This document shows positions 34,250-44,280 of a stretch of 64,000 nucleotides of DNA, piece after piece. How positions within the stretch are numbered: the first letter of the stretch is position 1; the number at the start of each line of letters is the position of its first letter. The notes under the pieces are model-generated. The model did no database searches, was not told the origin of the DNA, and saw nothing but the letters and a program-made list of their open reading frames with translations. The stretch spans positions 19,047,372 to 19,111,371 of the forward strand of contig NC_092797.1 of NCBI RefSeq assembly GCF_918797505.1, in the 5' to 3' direction. Position numbers and translations under genes: made by a program. Source of the stretch: Bemisia tabaci (taxonomy: Eukaryota > Arthropoda > Insecta > Hemiptera > Aleyrodidae).

Positions 34250-34414
34250 CAGTGGCGTGGCGTGAATTGCGATATATCCATTGTTATGCCATTTAAACCT
34301 ATGGCAAAGAATCGATTATTAAGGTGTTCGCAGCGAACACCCTATTTATTGATCCTTTTCCATAGGTTTGAATGGCATAACAATCGATATATCGTAATTC
34401 ACGCCACGCTACTG
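34250..34414. mobile_element. C4: hAT-like MITE with perfect 8-bp duplication
   Basis: 165-bp copy, CAGTGGCGTGGCGTGAATTG at the left and CAATTCACGCCACGCTACTG-type complement at the right. CGCAACAC is repeated exactly on both sides (34242-34249, 34415-34422). This is the best evidence that family C makes 8-bp duplications. The centre has GGTGTTCGCAGCGAACACC. Confidence 0.9.
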
Positions 34415-35651
34415 CGCAACACCGAACCGAATTCACTCGTCCACCACCACAAAGATCACAAAACGAAGTGTAGGGGTCACGACCAATTATACCTCACCAC
34501 CACACCACCGAACCCACACACACATTGTCATTATTATTACATGAAGATGTGGGATGACCGGCTGGAAATACAATAATTCCTGATTATCGGGCGGTGGAGG
34601 GTCTTATTCATAATTTATCGCGGTTCCTCTTCCCGAAATTCCTCGCGTTTTCTCTCGCCCCATTTACAGATGTAATCAAAACAGTGCTATTAATACAGAT
34701 ACATTTTTAATTCACTTTCGTTTCATCTGATACTGCGATTCCGTCCGATTTTTGATCTATAGCACGTGCTTTTATCGTATTACCAGCAGTTACAGCTTGA
34801 GTCACGCTATTTCCGACTTTCGGGTTATTGATAAAATGACCATCGGTCTGCGCTACGATCGAGCATGAGTATTGCAGTGGAAACGTATTTAAATGATTGA
34901 TAGAAATGGCTCCCGAGGTCATTAAAGCGTTGAATTTTCGGTATGATTGGGTTTTCTTAAGTATGTTTGAGACATTTAGAATGATATAGATATGTCACCG
35001 TGATACTTACTGCGATTAGACAGAGGCCCTCATTTTAACGGTTTGGATTTAGTAAACCGTAAAAGCATTTGAATTTTTGACAACGAAAATTGAGGCTTTT
35101 GGTGCAGAAACGGCATTTCTTGGTTGCGGTGTCTTAAAATCTCCGTCAACGTTTCATCCGCATTATAATTAAAGGAAATCAGTGGAATTGGTTGAAACTT
35201 TTACTGAACTTTCTTTCTAATTTTACGATGCAGAGAACGAGAAAAGTTCAGGAAATTTATCCAATAGTTTCCTGTCTTAAATAAAAATTACCGTTGGAGA
35301 TTCTGAAAAGTCGCAACCATATAATGTCCTTTCTGCTCACAATGCCTCAATTGCCGATTCTTCGTAATGCTCAACTTATCCATATGCAATTTTCCCCTCT
35401 TTGGCCAGTGGAAATTCTTCCTAAAAAGGAAGCATTAAGATAATATAAAATGCATTCTGAAAAAGCCAAATTAATATCGTACATTATGTATTTCATAGAA
35501 AAAAAGGAAAATAAGTGCCGAAGGCTTAAAAAAGAGGACGAGTAAATCATGCCTTAAAGTCGAGCTGAATTTAAATTTATGAAATACAGTTATCATGTAT
35601 TTAATTTTCTTCCTTTAGATTTGAAGATGGAACTGGCTCGAATCCCCTCAA
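34415..35651. other. Unassigned sequence
   Basis: A+T-rich. At 35089-35320 there are faint F-family words (GGTTGCGGTGTCTTAAAATC and GAAAAGTCGCAACCAT) that may be a very old F copy, too decayed to call. No gene recognised. Confidence 0.4.
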
Positions 35652-35815
35652 CAGTGGCGTGGCGTGAATGATCGACTTTCGATATTTTTCCATTAGAAGC
35701 TATGGTAAAGAATCGATTATTAAGGTGTTCGTAGGAAACATCCAGTCTATCGATCCTATTCCATAGGTTTGAGTGACAGATCTATCGATAAATCGCAAAG
35801 CGCGCCACGCCACTG
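35652..35815. mobile_element. C5: hAT-like MITE (CAGTGGCGTGG family)
   Basis: 164-bp copy, CAGTGGCGTGGCGTGAATGA at the left and CGCGCCACGCCACTG at the right. The flanks CCCCTCAA (35644-35651) and CCCATCAA (35816-35823) match at 7 of 8 positions. The left arm is the GAATGATCGA subtype and the right arm the AAATCGCAAAGCGCGCC subtype, so the two arms differ more than in C1. Confidence 0.85.
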
Positions 35816-36222
35816 CCCATCAAGCACTCACACACTTAACGTACACACATGTGGTAGTAAGAAGGCGTTTCCTAGAGGATTATTTTAATAGGAAATACTG
35901 CGTATTCGTTTTCACTGATTTATGGGCCACTGGTTACAGCAGAGAAACCAGTTCATCGGATTGAAAATTATGGCACCGATGACACGGATTAAGGAATTGT
36001 AAATACATAAGCATACATAATACCCACACAATAATGATACCTGTCCCGAAATCAAGACCTGCTTCTCCCCTATTCTTCCGATCTCTTCCTCGTACTCCAG
36101 CTCGCGTTGGAGGGGTGCACTTCTAAAAGAAAGAAGAAGAAAAAAAGCAGGGAGCTGAAAACACAACAGGTGCATCACGTTCGGGGACCCTTCTTGGTTC
36201 GTCTCAGTATTTTTAATCATTA

Positions 36223-36475
36223 CTGCCGTGCTATGGAATAACGCCGTATGAACCTTCATGCGTTGCCAATTTTCCGTCGATAAAACACGAATTTGATGAT
36301 AAACTTTTAGATATTTTTCCTCTAATTTTTCAGATTATTTTGTTCGCTTTTTCACCGAAATTTCCCGAAAATTTCAAGGAAAAGTATTCGATAATTCCCA
36401 TAAAAATGAACGTTCCATCGAGGGAAATTTGGCGACGCTCAAGTGTTCATATGGCGTTTTTCCTTAGCACGACAG
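36223..36475. mobile_element. D2: CTGCCGTGCTAAGG-family MITE
   Basis: 253 bp. Left CTGCCGTGCTATGGAATAAC then GCCGTATGAAC, right GTTCATATGGCGTTTTTCCT then TAGCACGACAG. GTTGCCAATTTTCC and GAAATTTGGCGACGC form the inner inverted pair. ATTA is repeated exactly on both sides (36219-36222, 36476-36479). Confidence 0.85.
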
Positions 36476-36479
36476 ATTA

Positions 36480-37461
36480 CTGGTCGTGTTTTTGTGATTT
36501 TTTTTTATTTTCTTGTACCTCTCCTTTTCTGCTCCAAAAACGAACTTATTGTTTGAATCCGGGTAGCACCGTGACCTTCATTTCTTCACTCCGAACATTC
36601 AATCTTGCAGTGTTGATGTGAATAATCGATACACATTATATACGTTTATTGTGTACATGGCCCTGCGTCCTCCAACGATCAAGCGTATTTTTCTCCTGGC
36701 AAAGTGAAGAGGGTTACTAGTGTCGTCTCGCCCGGGAAGGTTGCAAGCCGGGTACTGTTCGGCGCGTAAAACTGTGCCGTTTTTACTCAATGCATTTTGC
36801 ACCGTCACGTCTTTGCGCTTTATTTTCGGTGAATATTCGTAATATTTGCAGATTTAACCCTTCCCCAGCACACTGCAAATCATTTTTTCTTTCATTCAAA
36901 ATGTGTTGTTTCCCGCTTCTTATGAAAGGGTTAGGTTATGAGGGACCGTGGAGGGTATTTTTTTTTCTGAAACGATCGGTTGGACGCTCAAGGTAATTTT
37001 TTGTCGCTTTGTTAAATTTCTTCAAAAGCTGGTGGTTTGATCATCGGGGTGGCTCAGCGCGTTTTTTACCCGGAAACCTATTGAAATAATTGATAAGTCA
37101 TGATCTAAAATCGGGAAGTCATTAATAATTATTGAAAATAATATCGATAATTTGAATGATGAATATGCATATTCATTCATGGCAGAGTTCGGTGCTTCGC
37201 TTAAGTTGAATGGGAAATAACAGTTATAAGGAATAAGGGAGCGAATAAATAGTTCACGATCTTTTAAAAAGGAGAGGGATTGTCACCGTTGAATATACCT
37301 TTTGAACTTGGTAAAAAGAATTCGTATAAAGCATCCGACCTTTTCAATTCCTCCACATGCATACAATAATTACCGATTGCGTTTAAGCCCCTGCAGTAAA
37401 ATGTTTAACACGAAAAAAAAAAAGAATCTTCAAATATTGCTTGAGTGGTCAAATATTTTTG

Positions 37462-37464
<3 letters not shown>
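36480..37464. other. Unassigned sequence with homeodomain/POU-like words
   Basis: Mostly A+T-rich. Around 37100-37180 there is a cluster of ATTAATAATTATT, ATCGATAATTTGAATGATG and an 18-bp perfect palindrome. Frames here are short or composition-driven. Confidence 0.4.
37159..37176. promoter_or_regulatory. 18-bp perfect palindrome ATGAATATGCATATTCAT
   Basis: Perfect dyad containing two ATGAAT/ATTCAT arms around ATATGCATAT, similar in plan to palindromic POU-dimer sites (ATGCATATGCAT type). Upstream AATTATTGAAAATAAT and TAATTATT words are homeodomain-like. Regulatory role is inference only. Confidence 0.25.

Positions 37465-37519
<55 letters not shown>
37465..37519. repeat. Run of about 55 T
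   Basis: Uninterrupted T homopolymer. No target duplication or upstream retroposed body was recognised, so it is not called as a poly(A)-tailed insertion. Its exact length is likely to be unreliable in sequencing. Confidence 0.9.
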
Positions 37520-37526
<7 letters not shown>

Positions 37527-37563
37527 AGTCTCTTACCTTGCCTTCTTAACCTAAAACAAGCAA

Positions 37564-37799
37564 CACTGAAAAAAAAAGTTTTGGGCTCTATGGAAATATC
37601 GTCAATCCCGAGTTCAAAGGCCGAAAGTTCTGGGTGAGCCTTAGCTTCGGCTAAGCAACGGGTCATACACACACGGAACCTTCGGACTCTGAGCCCGAAA
37701 CGGACGGTATGTCTACTCAACATAGCCTGTAAGAACATACGGCTGTCACAGCAGTAGTTTTTTGTTTTTGTTTTTTTTTCTTGTCTTGTTTTTTATCAG
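37564..37799. mobile_element. J2: palindromic MITE with CACTG terminus
   Basis: The left end CACTGAAAAAAAAAGTTTTG is clear. GGGCTCTATGGAAATATCGT, GAGTTCAAAGGCCGAAAGTT, GGAACCTTCGGACTCTGAGC and ACGGACGGTATGT match J1 in the same order. The right end is lost in T runs (37758-37800), so the boundary is approximate. Confidence 0.6.
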
Positions 37800-38191
37800 A
37801 GGACGCTCTTAAATATAAGGATATTACCATCACCATTACTTGTTTTAGTCGTGAAGAACTCAACAACCATATCGACGTAAAGTTTGCCAAAATGAGTTTA
37901 GTATGGAATTAAACCCGTATAAACTTTGACTTTCGAGATTGGGATGCGTAAACTGATGGATGTTGAAAAGCTCAATTCACTGAGCGTCGCGTCTTAGTCC
38001 TCCGCTCATGTTTTAGTCACATTTTCTGTGAATATTTACCACTCATCCTAGATAAATCCCACAAAATTGCAAGTTAATATTTGAACTAGTTTTCCTTTAG
38101 AACAAATATGATAAAATCGGATAATTTTAAACGTTGCAATTGAGATAGGCGTCTTTCGTATCGAACCATCGATATGCAGAAAACGCCTCTG

Positions 38192-38427
38192 CACTAGAAA
38201 AAAAAAAAAAAAAAAATACATTTGATCTTGAGTCCAGACTCTTGAAAACATTGACAAGAAAAAATTCTCTTGATTCAATCAGATTTTTGCTTTAATCAAA
38301 AGGAAATCCACTCAAAAGAGGCTTGGTTCTTGATTTAAGCAAAAATCCGATTGAATCAAGAGTGTTTTTTCTTGTCGATGTTTTTAAGAGTCTGGACTCT
38401 AGATCCAATGTGTTTTTTTTTCCAGTG
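38192..38427. mobile_element. A6: CACTGG palindromic MITE
   Basis: 236-bp copy, left CACTAG followed by a run of 19 A, right TTTTTCCAGTG. Flanks TG and CA do not match, the only A copy with no sign of the 2-bp duplication. Interior GATTCAATCAGATTTTTGC is inverted as GCAAAAATCCGATTGAATC. Confidence 0.8.
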
Positions 38428-39298
38428 CAGAAAAAAGGGGAAGTACAGAATTTTGTCAGGACGTTTCCGATCCATCCAATACCTTAATTTTACCACAAAC
38501 GCAAAGAAAAGAGACGATTTCTCTCCGCAGACGATTGAGCGACTCGGCGATCATTGCCAAGACGGTCTTACACCGCGCCTCGCCGCGCGACCCCTCGGCC
38601 CGACCCGAGGAGCTAATCCCAACAGGTGGATCATTCTGGTTACCCTAATTTTCTGCCCTCCCGGTTCCTTTTCTCCTCTAAGATTTGTTTACGTTCCCCC
38701 CGGCCCCAACCACCACTCCCCACCTCTGAGAACAACCACCTAACTCCCCTCGGAAACCCCACACACATCCGCGGTTTCGTGATCTTGCACCCCGCTCGCA
38801 CCCAGACGCGGACCCTCATGTGCACAGCTCCAGCTCCACACATGGGTGTATACGCCTTCGCTTATTATATTCAAGGCCGAAACTCACGACGCAGAACGTA
38901 TAAAAGCCCTAATCTTTTAATTTTGACATCTTGTCGAGATATTTATATAACTATTATCTCCTCTCTTCTCTCGCTTTCGATCTCGCTCCTGCCCCCCTCC
39001 CTTCTTTCCAGGTCCCTTGCACTTGCCCTTTCCTTCGCGCAACCGTGCACGATACTTTCGTCCTGCCGCGTTTTCGTTCGGGTCGCGCTCCAGGTTTACC
39101 TCCTCCTTTGCCCCTCCGAGCAACCCTGAGATTTTCACGCGTCAACGTGAATGTAACGGCAAACGGGGGATCCATCAAATTCACCGATCCATCTTTTCGT
39201 GCAACTCTCTCTCTCACACCCCTCTTCTTCTTCTTCTTCTTCTTCTTCTTCTTCTTTCTCTTCTTCTTAATTTATTTTTTATAAGTACATTTAGATAT
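38428..39298. other. Pyrimidine-rich unassigned block with (TTC)n
   Basis: The + strand is C- and T-rich from about 38640, ending in a (TTC)n microsatellite at 39223-39268. Frames of 100-167 codons on both strands (for example 38626-39129) are rich in Ser, Pro and Leu or Arg and Gly, overlap each other in several frames, and are composition artefacts. Confidence 0.5.
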
Positions 39299-39510
39299 CG
39301 ACGGTGTAAGTCCGCAATCACATATCTCGTTTGTGGTGTCTGAAAATCTCCGCCGCGACGTTAAAAGAGAATTTTCGGCACCATTCCTTGAAGTTTTTCG
39401 CACAGAAGTCACGGCAGTTTTAAAGGATTTCCGTTTAAAAAAAAACAAAGTTTGACGGAAAGTCTGCGACGTTGCAAACCGAGTTATGTGATTGCCGACT
39501 TACATTGTCG
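39299..39510. mobile_element. F3: diverged CGACGGTG-family MITE
   Basis: 212 bp. The left end CGACGGTGTAAGTCCGCAAT is inverted as ATTGCCGACTTACATTGTCG at the right. It shares CATATCTCGTTTGTGGTGTC and CTGCGACGTTGCAAACCGAG with F2/F4. The flanks ATAT and ACTT match at two of four positions. Shorter than F2 and F4 because of internal loss. Confidence 0.7.
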
Positions 39511-42354
39511 ACTTACGGTCGAGGTTATTATCTTTCATTGTGGTGGCAGAGGATGTGCATGTTTTCCTTCCAAGCTTTTCCTGAACAAACTGGTAAGTCC
39601 GGAGGAATATACCATAGTGGAGGGTACGCCCCCTGACCACTTCGCAGACCAACTCCCCGAAGCGCTTTGCGCATCAGGCGTCACGCCTTACTCTTAGAAT
39701 GTCTTATTTCAGAGAAAGATACCAAGGATTAAGCATCTAGTACCGGTTAAGAAATTACCAGTATTCTGTAAGTTTTGGGAAATCGTGGAGAATTTTAGGT
39801 TCATCAGGATTCTGTAGGTCTATGTTGCAAATTAACATACGAGAATTGAGAAAAAAAAACGTGGACGACGCTGTATTCCGCATTTTTGCGTAATTCTTTT
39901 AATTTCCGACATTAAATATGACAATTAGAGGTACACTTTTTGAGGATCATTTGTATCTGCACAAACCAGAAATCACAATAATTTGTTCTCTTATTTGATA
40001 TTTGGAAAAATAATGACCTATTGATTGGGACATGAATTTTCGCTTCACTTTGAGGTGTACTTCATTTTAATGTACAAGTTTTTAGCGTTTCTAATCTTTT
40101 GTTCAAATGATCTGAGAGTTCCTCCCTAACTCAGATTTCTTAAAATTATTTCCAAGTGCAGAAGAATGAACCAAAAAATCTTCAGAGGGGAGAACAGATT
40201 TCTTGAAAGCCTAATTAAGGAAATTAGAGACCTCGGTGGTTCGAGTAGCTTCTTATCTCTTCCATCCTTGCATCACAATAAGGGAATAATGATCATTTTG
40301 AGAGCTTGGCAGTCAAGAACACAGTGTCAATTACGCTAAAACCCCTTGCACTCCTCGGGGGAAGACACCACTAATAATACCCGAATCAACGGCACTTCAC
40401 CACTTTCAAGAGCAAAGGGTTGCTTTTCGCTTTTCACGCTTTTGAAATAAACCTAATTGAGGGTATGCTTGCGTATTTTTCGGGGGTTAATCTCATCGAA
40501 AATTTACAGTGGTTCAAAATTCGATCATTGAGGCTCCATTTAGACGGAACACGCCGAAACTGTTTGACTGATTTTTGGGAAGTTCGTCGCAAAGAAGATC
40601 GACGATACTTACATTTAAACTAATTGACAAAACAAAACAGGTAACCAAGGCTAAAAAACAATAAGCATACAGCCTGGACACTTCGGTGTGGTTTCAACCT
40701 CCTTCCTCTACAAGGAAATAAAACATGTAAAAAAAAATTATAAATATCAAAATACCTGGACCCCTATTCGTGATAACAAATGGATCATGATGGTTGTCGG
40801 ACTCAGAATCTAGGTGTGCTTATATAACACATTAGAAATTATTGTTTCTTTCTCCTTTCGTGCAAAATAAAAACGATACGCATTTAGCATTACCCATTAC
40901 GCAATTAAGCATCTAGAGAAAGTAAAATAAATTTCTTCATAAAATTCAGGCTCTTCTTTTATGGCAATATGAGGGAGAAGTATTTAACTTTTATCACATT
41001 TAGGATGTAGTACTAACCAAGCAATGTATTTCCTATTGTTATTCGATTTTATGAACTTTGCATTTGACCAGTCTACAATAAATCGAGAGAAACGGATTTT
41101 TGTAAACGAGCACAGTCTCGCAACTCGCGTTAGGGATGTCTCCCTTGCCTCGCGCCAAAAAAGATCCATCATCCGTGCGCATCTCCTCATCAATGTCGCA
41201 AAAAGTGGCGTTAGAATTGGGAGTCGAGTTACGTTTACGAAACGAAATGGGGAATTAATGAGAAAGAGTATCTAAAGTGTAATCTCTCCTCTGTTCCATA
41301 GCGAACCCTTTTTTGATTCTTACAAGAGCCGGTGTTGTACTTTTTCGTCTCCTCCTCCTCCCGGAGGTAAGTGAAGTTGCCGGGGTGGGAGGCAGTCTCT
41401 AAGCCGCGCCAGCTTCCAAATCTGAAGGGTTCACGTTCAGGTTTTTTGATACTTAATTACCTTATTCAAGAATCTGCGAGATTCCCCCGTGGATCCTTTC
41501 ACTCTAACCTCCCGGCGTATCGTGCTCATCTTCGCTGGCAGTAAACACTTGTCTCTTCTGTAATTTCAGCATTTTTCCCTCCGTCCTCTTTTTCCATTCT
41601 GTCTCCTCCAATTTCTCTTCCTTTTATACGCTTGCCACTTTTCTCTTATTTTTCTTTCTTTCTTTAGCACTTGGAGTTTCTCGTAAGATTTTAAAAGAAT
41701 TTTAGGTATATTTTTTTTAACTGAATTCTTCTAATATCCTCTTTTTTACAAAATTTTGGGGACAGCATTCGACTACTTTTTCAATATGGAAAACATAATT
41801 GAAATTAATTTTTGCCCCCTTATTTTCTTTTTTAGGGGGACGCATTGAGGTTACACAATCACTTTTCTAACATAACAATTAATCCATAGTAGCATTATGA
41901 AGATTCTAACACCCAAGTGATATGCTAAATATCTATTGAAGTGTAATTAAACATGATGAGCAATCGTAAAAAGAAGTGTAAGTTAATAAATCAAGCAACT
42001 GATTTTGAAAAAAATATACCACTCATTCACGAGGATGATAAAAGAAAAATTAAGCAAAATTAGAAGAAGTGACTCCTTCTTACGTACTCCAAGGACTTTT
42101 CAATGGGTTGACTTCAAATATACCATTCACCGATTGATACCAATTTTATAAATGTCAGCAAGAGGTTACCATAATCGCGAGCAAGTAATGATTTCCATTC
42201 AAAGGCTCTGACCATCAGGAAAATACTGAGGATACAATTGTTCGAACGTTCCGGAGCGCAAATTGCATACGCGCCGAAATGAAGGAGCACTGAATTCAGC
42301 ACCAGTAGGTATTCTCTCTCAACCGCTTTCCTCTTGGATGTACCATCACAGTAC

Positions 42355-42358
<4 letters not shown>
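39511..42358. other. 2.8 kb unassigned sequence
   Basis: A+T-rich, with a pyrimidine-rich part at 41560-41680. No frame above 93 codons and no family recognised. Antiparallel frames at 40984-41275 are mutual shadows. Confidence 0.45.

Positions 42359-42393
<35 letters not shown>
42359..42393. repeat. Run of about 35 T
   Basis: T homopolymer followed by GATTTTTTTTGC. The 151-codon reverse frame (42114-42569) reads through it as a poly-Lys stretch and is not a gene. Confidence 0.9.
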
Positions 42394-42394
<1 letters not shown>

Positions 42395-43589
42395 ATTTTT
42401 TTTTGCTCAGTGGTACCATCCGATCCACGTTATCACTGATCGATCGGGGACTATAACACGAGGCTGGAAAATCAATTCGATCAGTGTGTGGTTGGGTCGA
42501 ATATTCATGGCATGCCTTGCTCGGGTGTGTAAGAGTCAAATGAGCACCACCGCAACAGCGAAACGTCATCAGTTTACCTCCGCTGTTGGCTGAAACAGCG
42601 CGTGAAGTTGTCTTGGAGCAAACACCGGGAGCGATCGAATAAACGGCATCCAGAGATTACTGACACAGGGACTGATGGACCACGGTGCAGTGACAAATGG
42701 ATTAAGAGCCTTAACCCGTGGCGTTGGGCGTTCGTACGTCTACACGCTTCACCATGGCTGCCAAACTGGACTGAAAACTATTTAAATTTCGGTTCAGTGA
42801 GGCAAGTAAATTTTTCACCCTTTGGACTTAGTAGCGTTTTAATCAAGAAGGAAATATTTCCAGTCGAACCGTTCCAAATTTTAGGTTAAAGGTCTAATTT
42901 TACTGGATTGGAATAGTAGCGACAAGAGGAGTTTACTTCTCCTGCTGGAGTATTCTAGCCAATACAGTTAAAACCTAAATGAATCTCAGTATTTTTTCTT
43001 TCTTTTTTTTCATGTAAAGCAACGAAGTATTCTTATTGAAAAACATACTTGTATTGCTAGGCTGCGCATAGGAAAATAAGTTAAGGGTATTCCATCATTA
43101 AGTCACTTGCTTGTTACAAAAAGTAGCTTGTACTTAAGATATTTTTTTGTTTTTTCAATGTTTTTTATTGTGATGCATCCCATTATCTATAGGTTGCGAT
43201 TAATTTTGTAATGTATCCCATGTCCTTCAGTGGGGAATTTTTCCCCCCATTTTTTTGTTATCGATACGCAACGCGCAACAACGAAGTTTTGCCAAAACCT
43301 TGATCTAGCTGATCTAATTTTGGTGTGTAGGGGTTTTTCTTCCCATCATTCACTAATTCATCATCCACGGCTTTCTTCGCAATAAATGCATCAATTTTAG
43401 ATCCCTAAAACAATGTGCAAATCGACGCCTGAACAGTTGCGATTAGGAGCGCACCGTGGCAGCCTCGGAGGTGATCAAATAAAGGCGCAAGGCTCCAATG
43501 AAGACGTCGCGGGAAAGGGTTGAGACGCGCGTCTTAGCCAGAGCTCGCGCCAAGATAAAGCGAAAAGTCACAATCAAACTCCTCGGAAA
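42394..43589. other. Unassigned sequence
   Basis: No gene, RNA or repeat family recognised. A 95-codon frame (42602-42889) shows no known domain. Confidence 0.45.
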
Positions 43590-43930
43590 ATGATTAATCA
43601 CGGTAGTTAATTAAAATACATAATGAAATGCAAATGAATATCGGAGGACCTGGGAGCCCGGGCCGGCTGGAGACAGTTGGGCGACGTCGTCTTACGTCGA
43701 TCTGCCGGGTGATTAATGCAACTCTAATCAGCTCGCGACACTGTTCTCCTCGCTCATTTGCGGCCGAGGGACGAGACGGAACGCGACGCGACGGGTCCCG
43801 AATCTCGACGCGGTGCGGGGGTGGCACCGTCCCGTCGGGGGACTCGAAAAATAGCTTCCTTCCGCGTTCCGGGGTAGTGGGTAGATTTTCTGTTTCTTCG
43901 CGTCCATCGAAGTAGCGGTGTTCACTATAA
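43590..43930. promoter_or_regulatory. Candidate regulatory block: POU/homeodomain words beside a CpG-rich stretch
   Basis: The stretch 43590-43640 holds GATTAATCACGG, TTAATTAAAATACATAATG and the POU octamer ATGCAAAT (43629-43636). It is followed by a CpG-rich stretch to about 43900 containing GATTAATGCAACTCTAATCA. Antiparallel frames (43594-43827 and 43628-43915) are expected in CpG-rich DNA. No transcription start or gene is visible, so the call is tentative. Confidence 0.25.
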
Positions 43931-43974
43931 GTTGTGATTAGATTGGAGAATGTGTCGCGAATTTACTGACGTCG

Positions 43975-44280
43975 ATTTGTTGCAATATTAAAGGATAAAA
44001 AAATGCGATTTCATCGCATACATTCGCAATTAAATCGCTATTTTATCAACGTCAATTTTTCGCAATACTATTTCAAACAAAACATCGTGATAAATTGAGA
44101 TAAAATTTTGATTTTATCTAACGCGATTTCAAAGAGCTAAAAATTATGTCGACAAAAATGAGAATAATTGCTTAGATATTGATGATCCTACCAATTTTAT
44201 CGACGAAAAATCGTTAAAAAAAATCGCAACTTGATTTCAAAATGACGCGATTTTTCCGTTGAGAAACGCTACTTGGGAAA
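43975..44280. repeat. Cluster of GCGATTT/AAATCGC words
   Basis: About eight occurrences of GCGATTT, TCGCAAT or their complements in 300 bp of A+T-rich DNA, plus CGTCGATTTGTTGCAATA and ACGTCAATTTTTCGCAATA as a local direct near-repeat. It may be a decayed inverted-repeat element; clear ends are missing. Confidence 0.35.

Noticed and set aside
33980..34576. The longest open frame (198 codons)
   Set aside because: It reads straight through MITE C4 and its 8-bp duplication, has no known domain, and a reverse frame overlaps it.
35089..35320. Possible fifth F-family copy
   Set aside because: Only scattered words agree and the termini cannot be found.
37465..37519. Poly(A)-tailed retroposon suggested by the T run
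   Set aside because: No retroposed body or target duplication could be recognised next to it.
38351..39343. Frames up to 167 codons on both strands
   Set aside because: The region is C/T-rich with a (TTC)n run; one of these frames also starts inside A6. No recognised domain.
42114..42569. 151-codon reverse frame with poly-Lys
   Set aside because: It is bridged by a run of 35 T and has no recognised domain.
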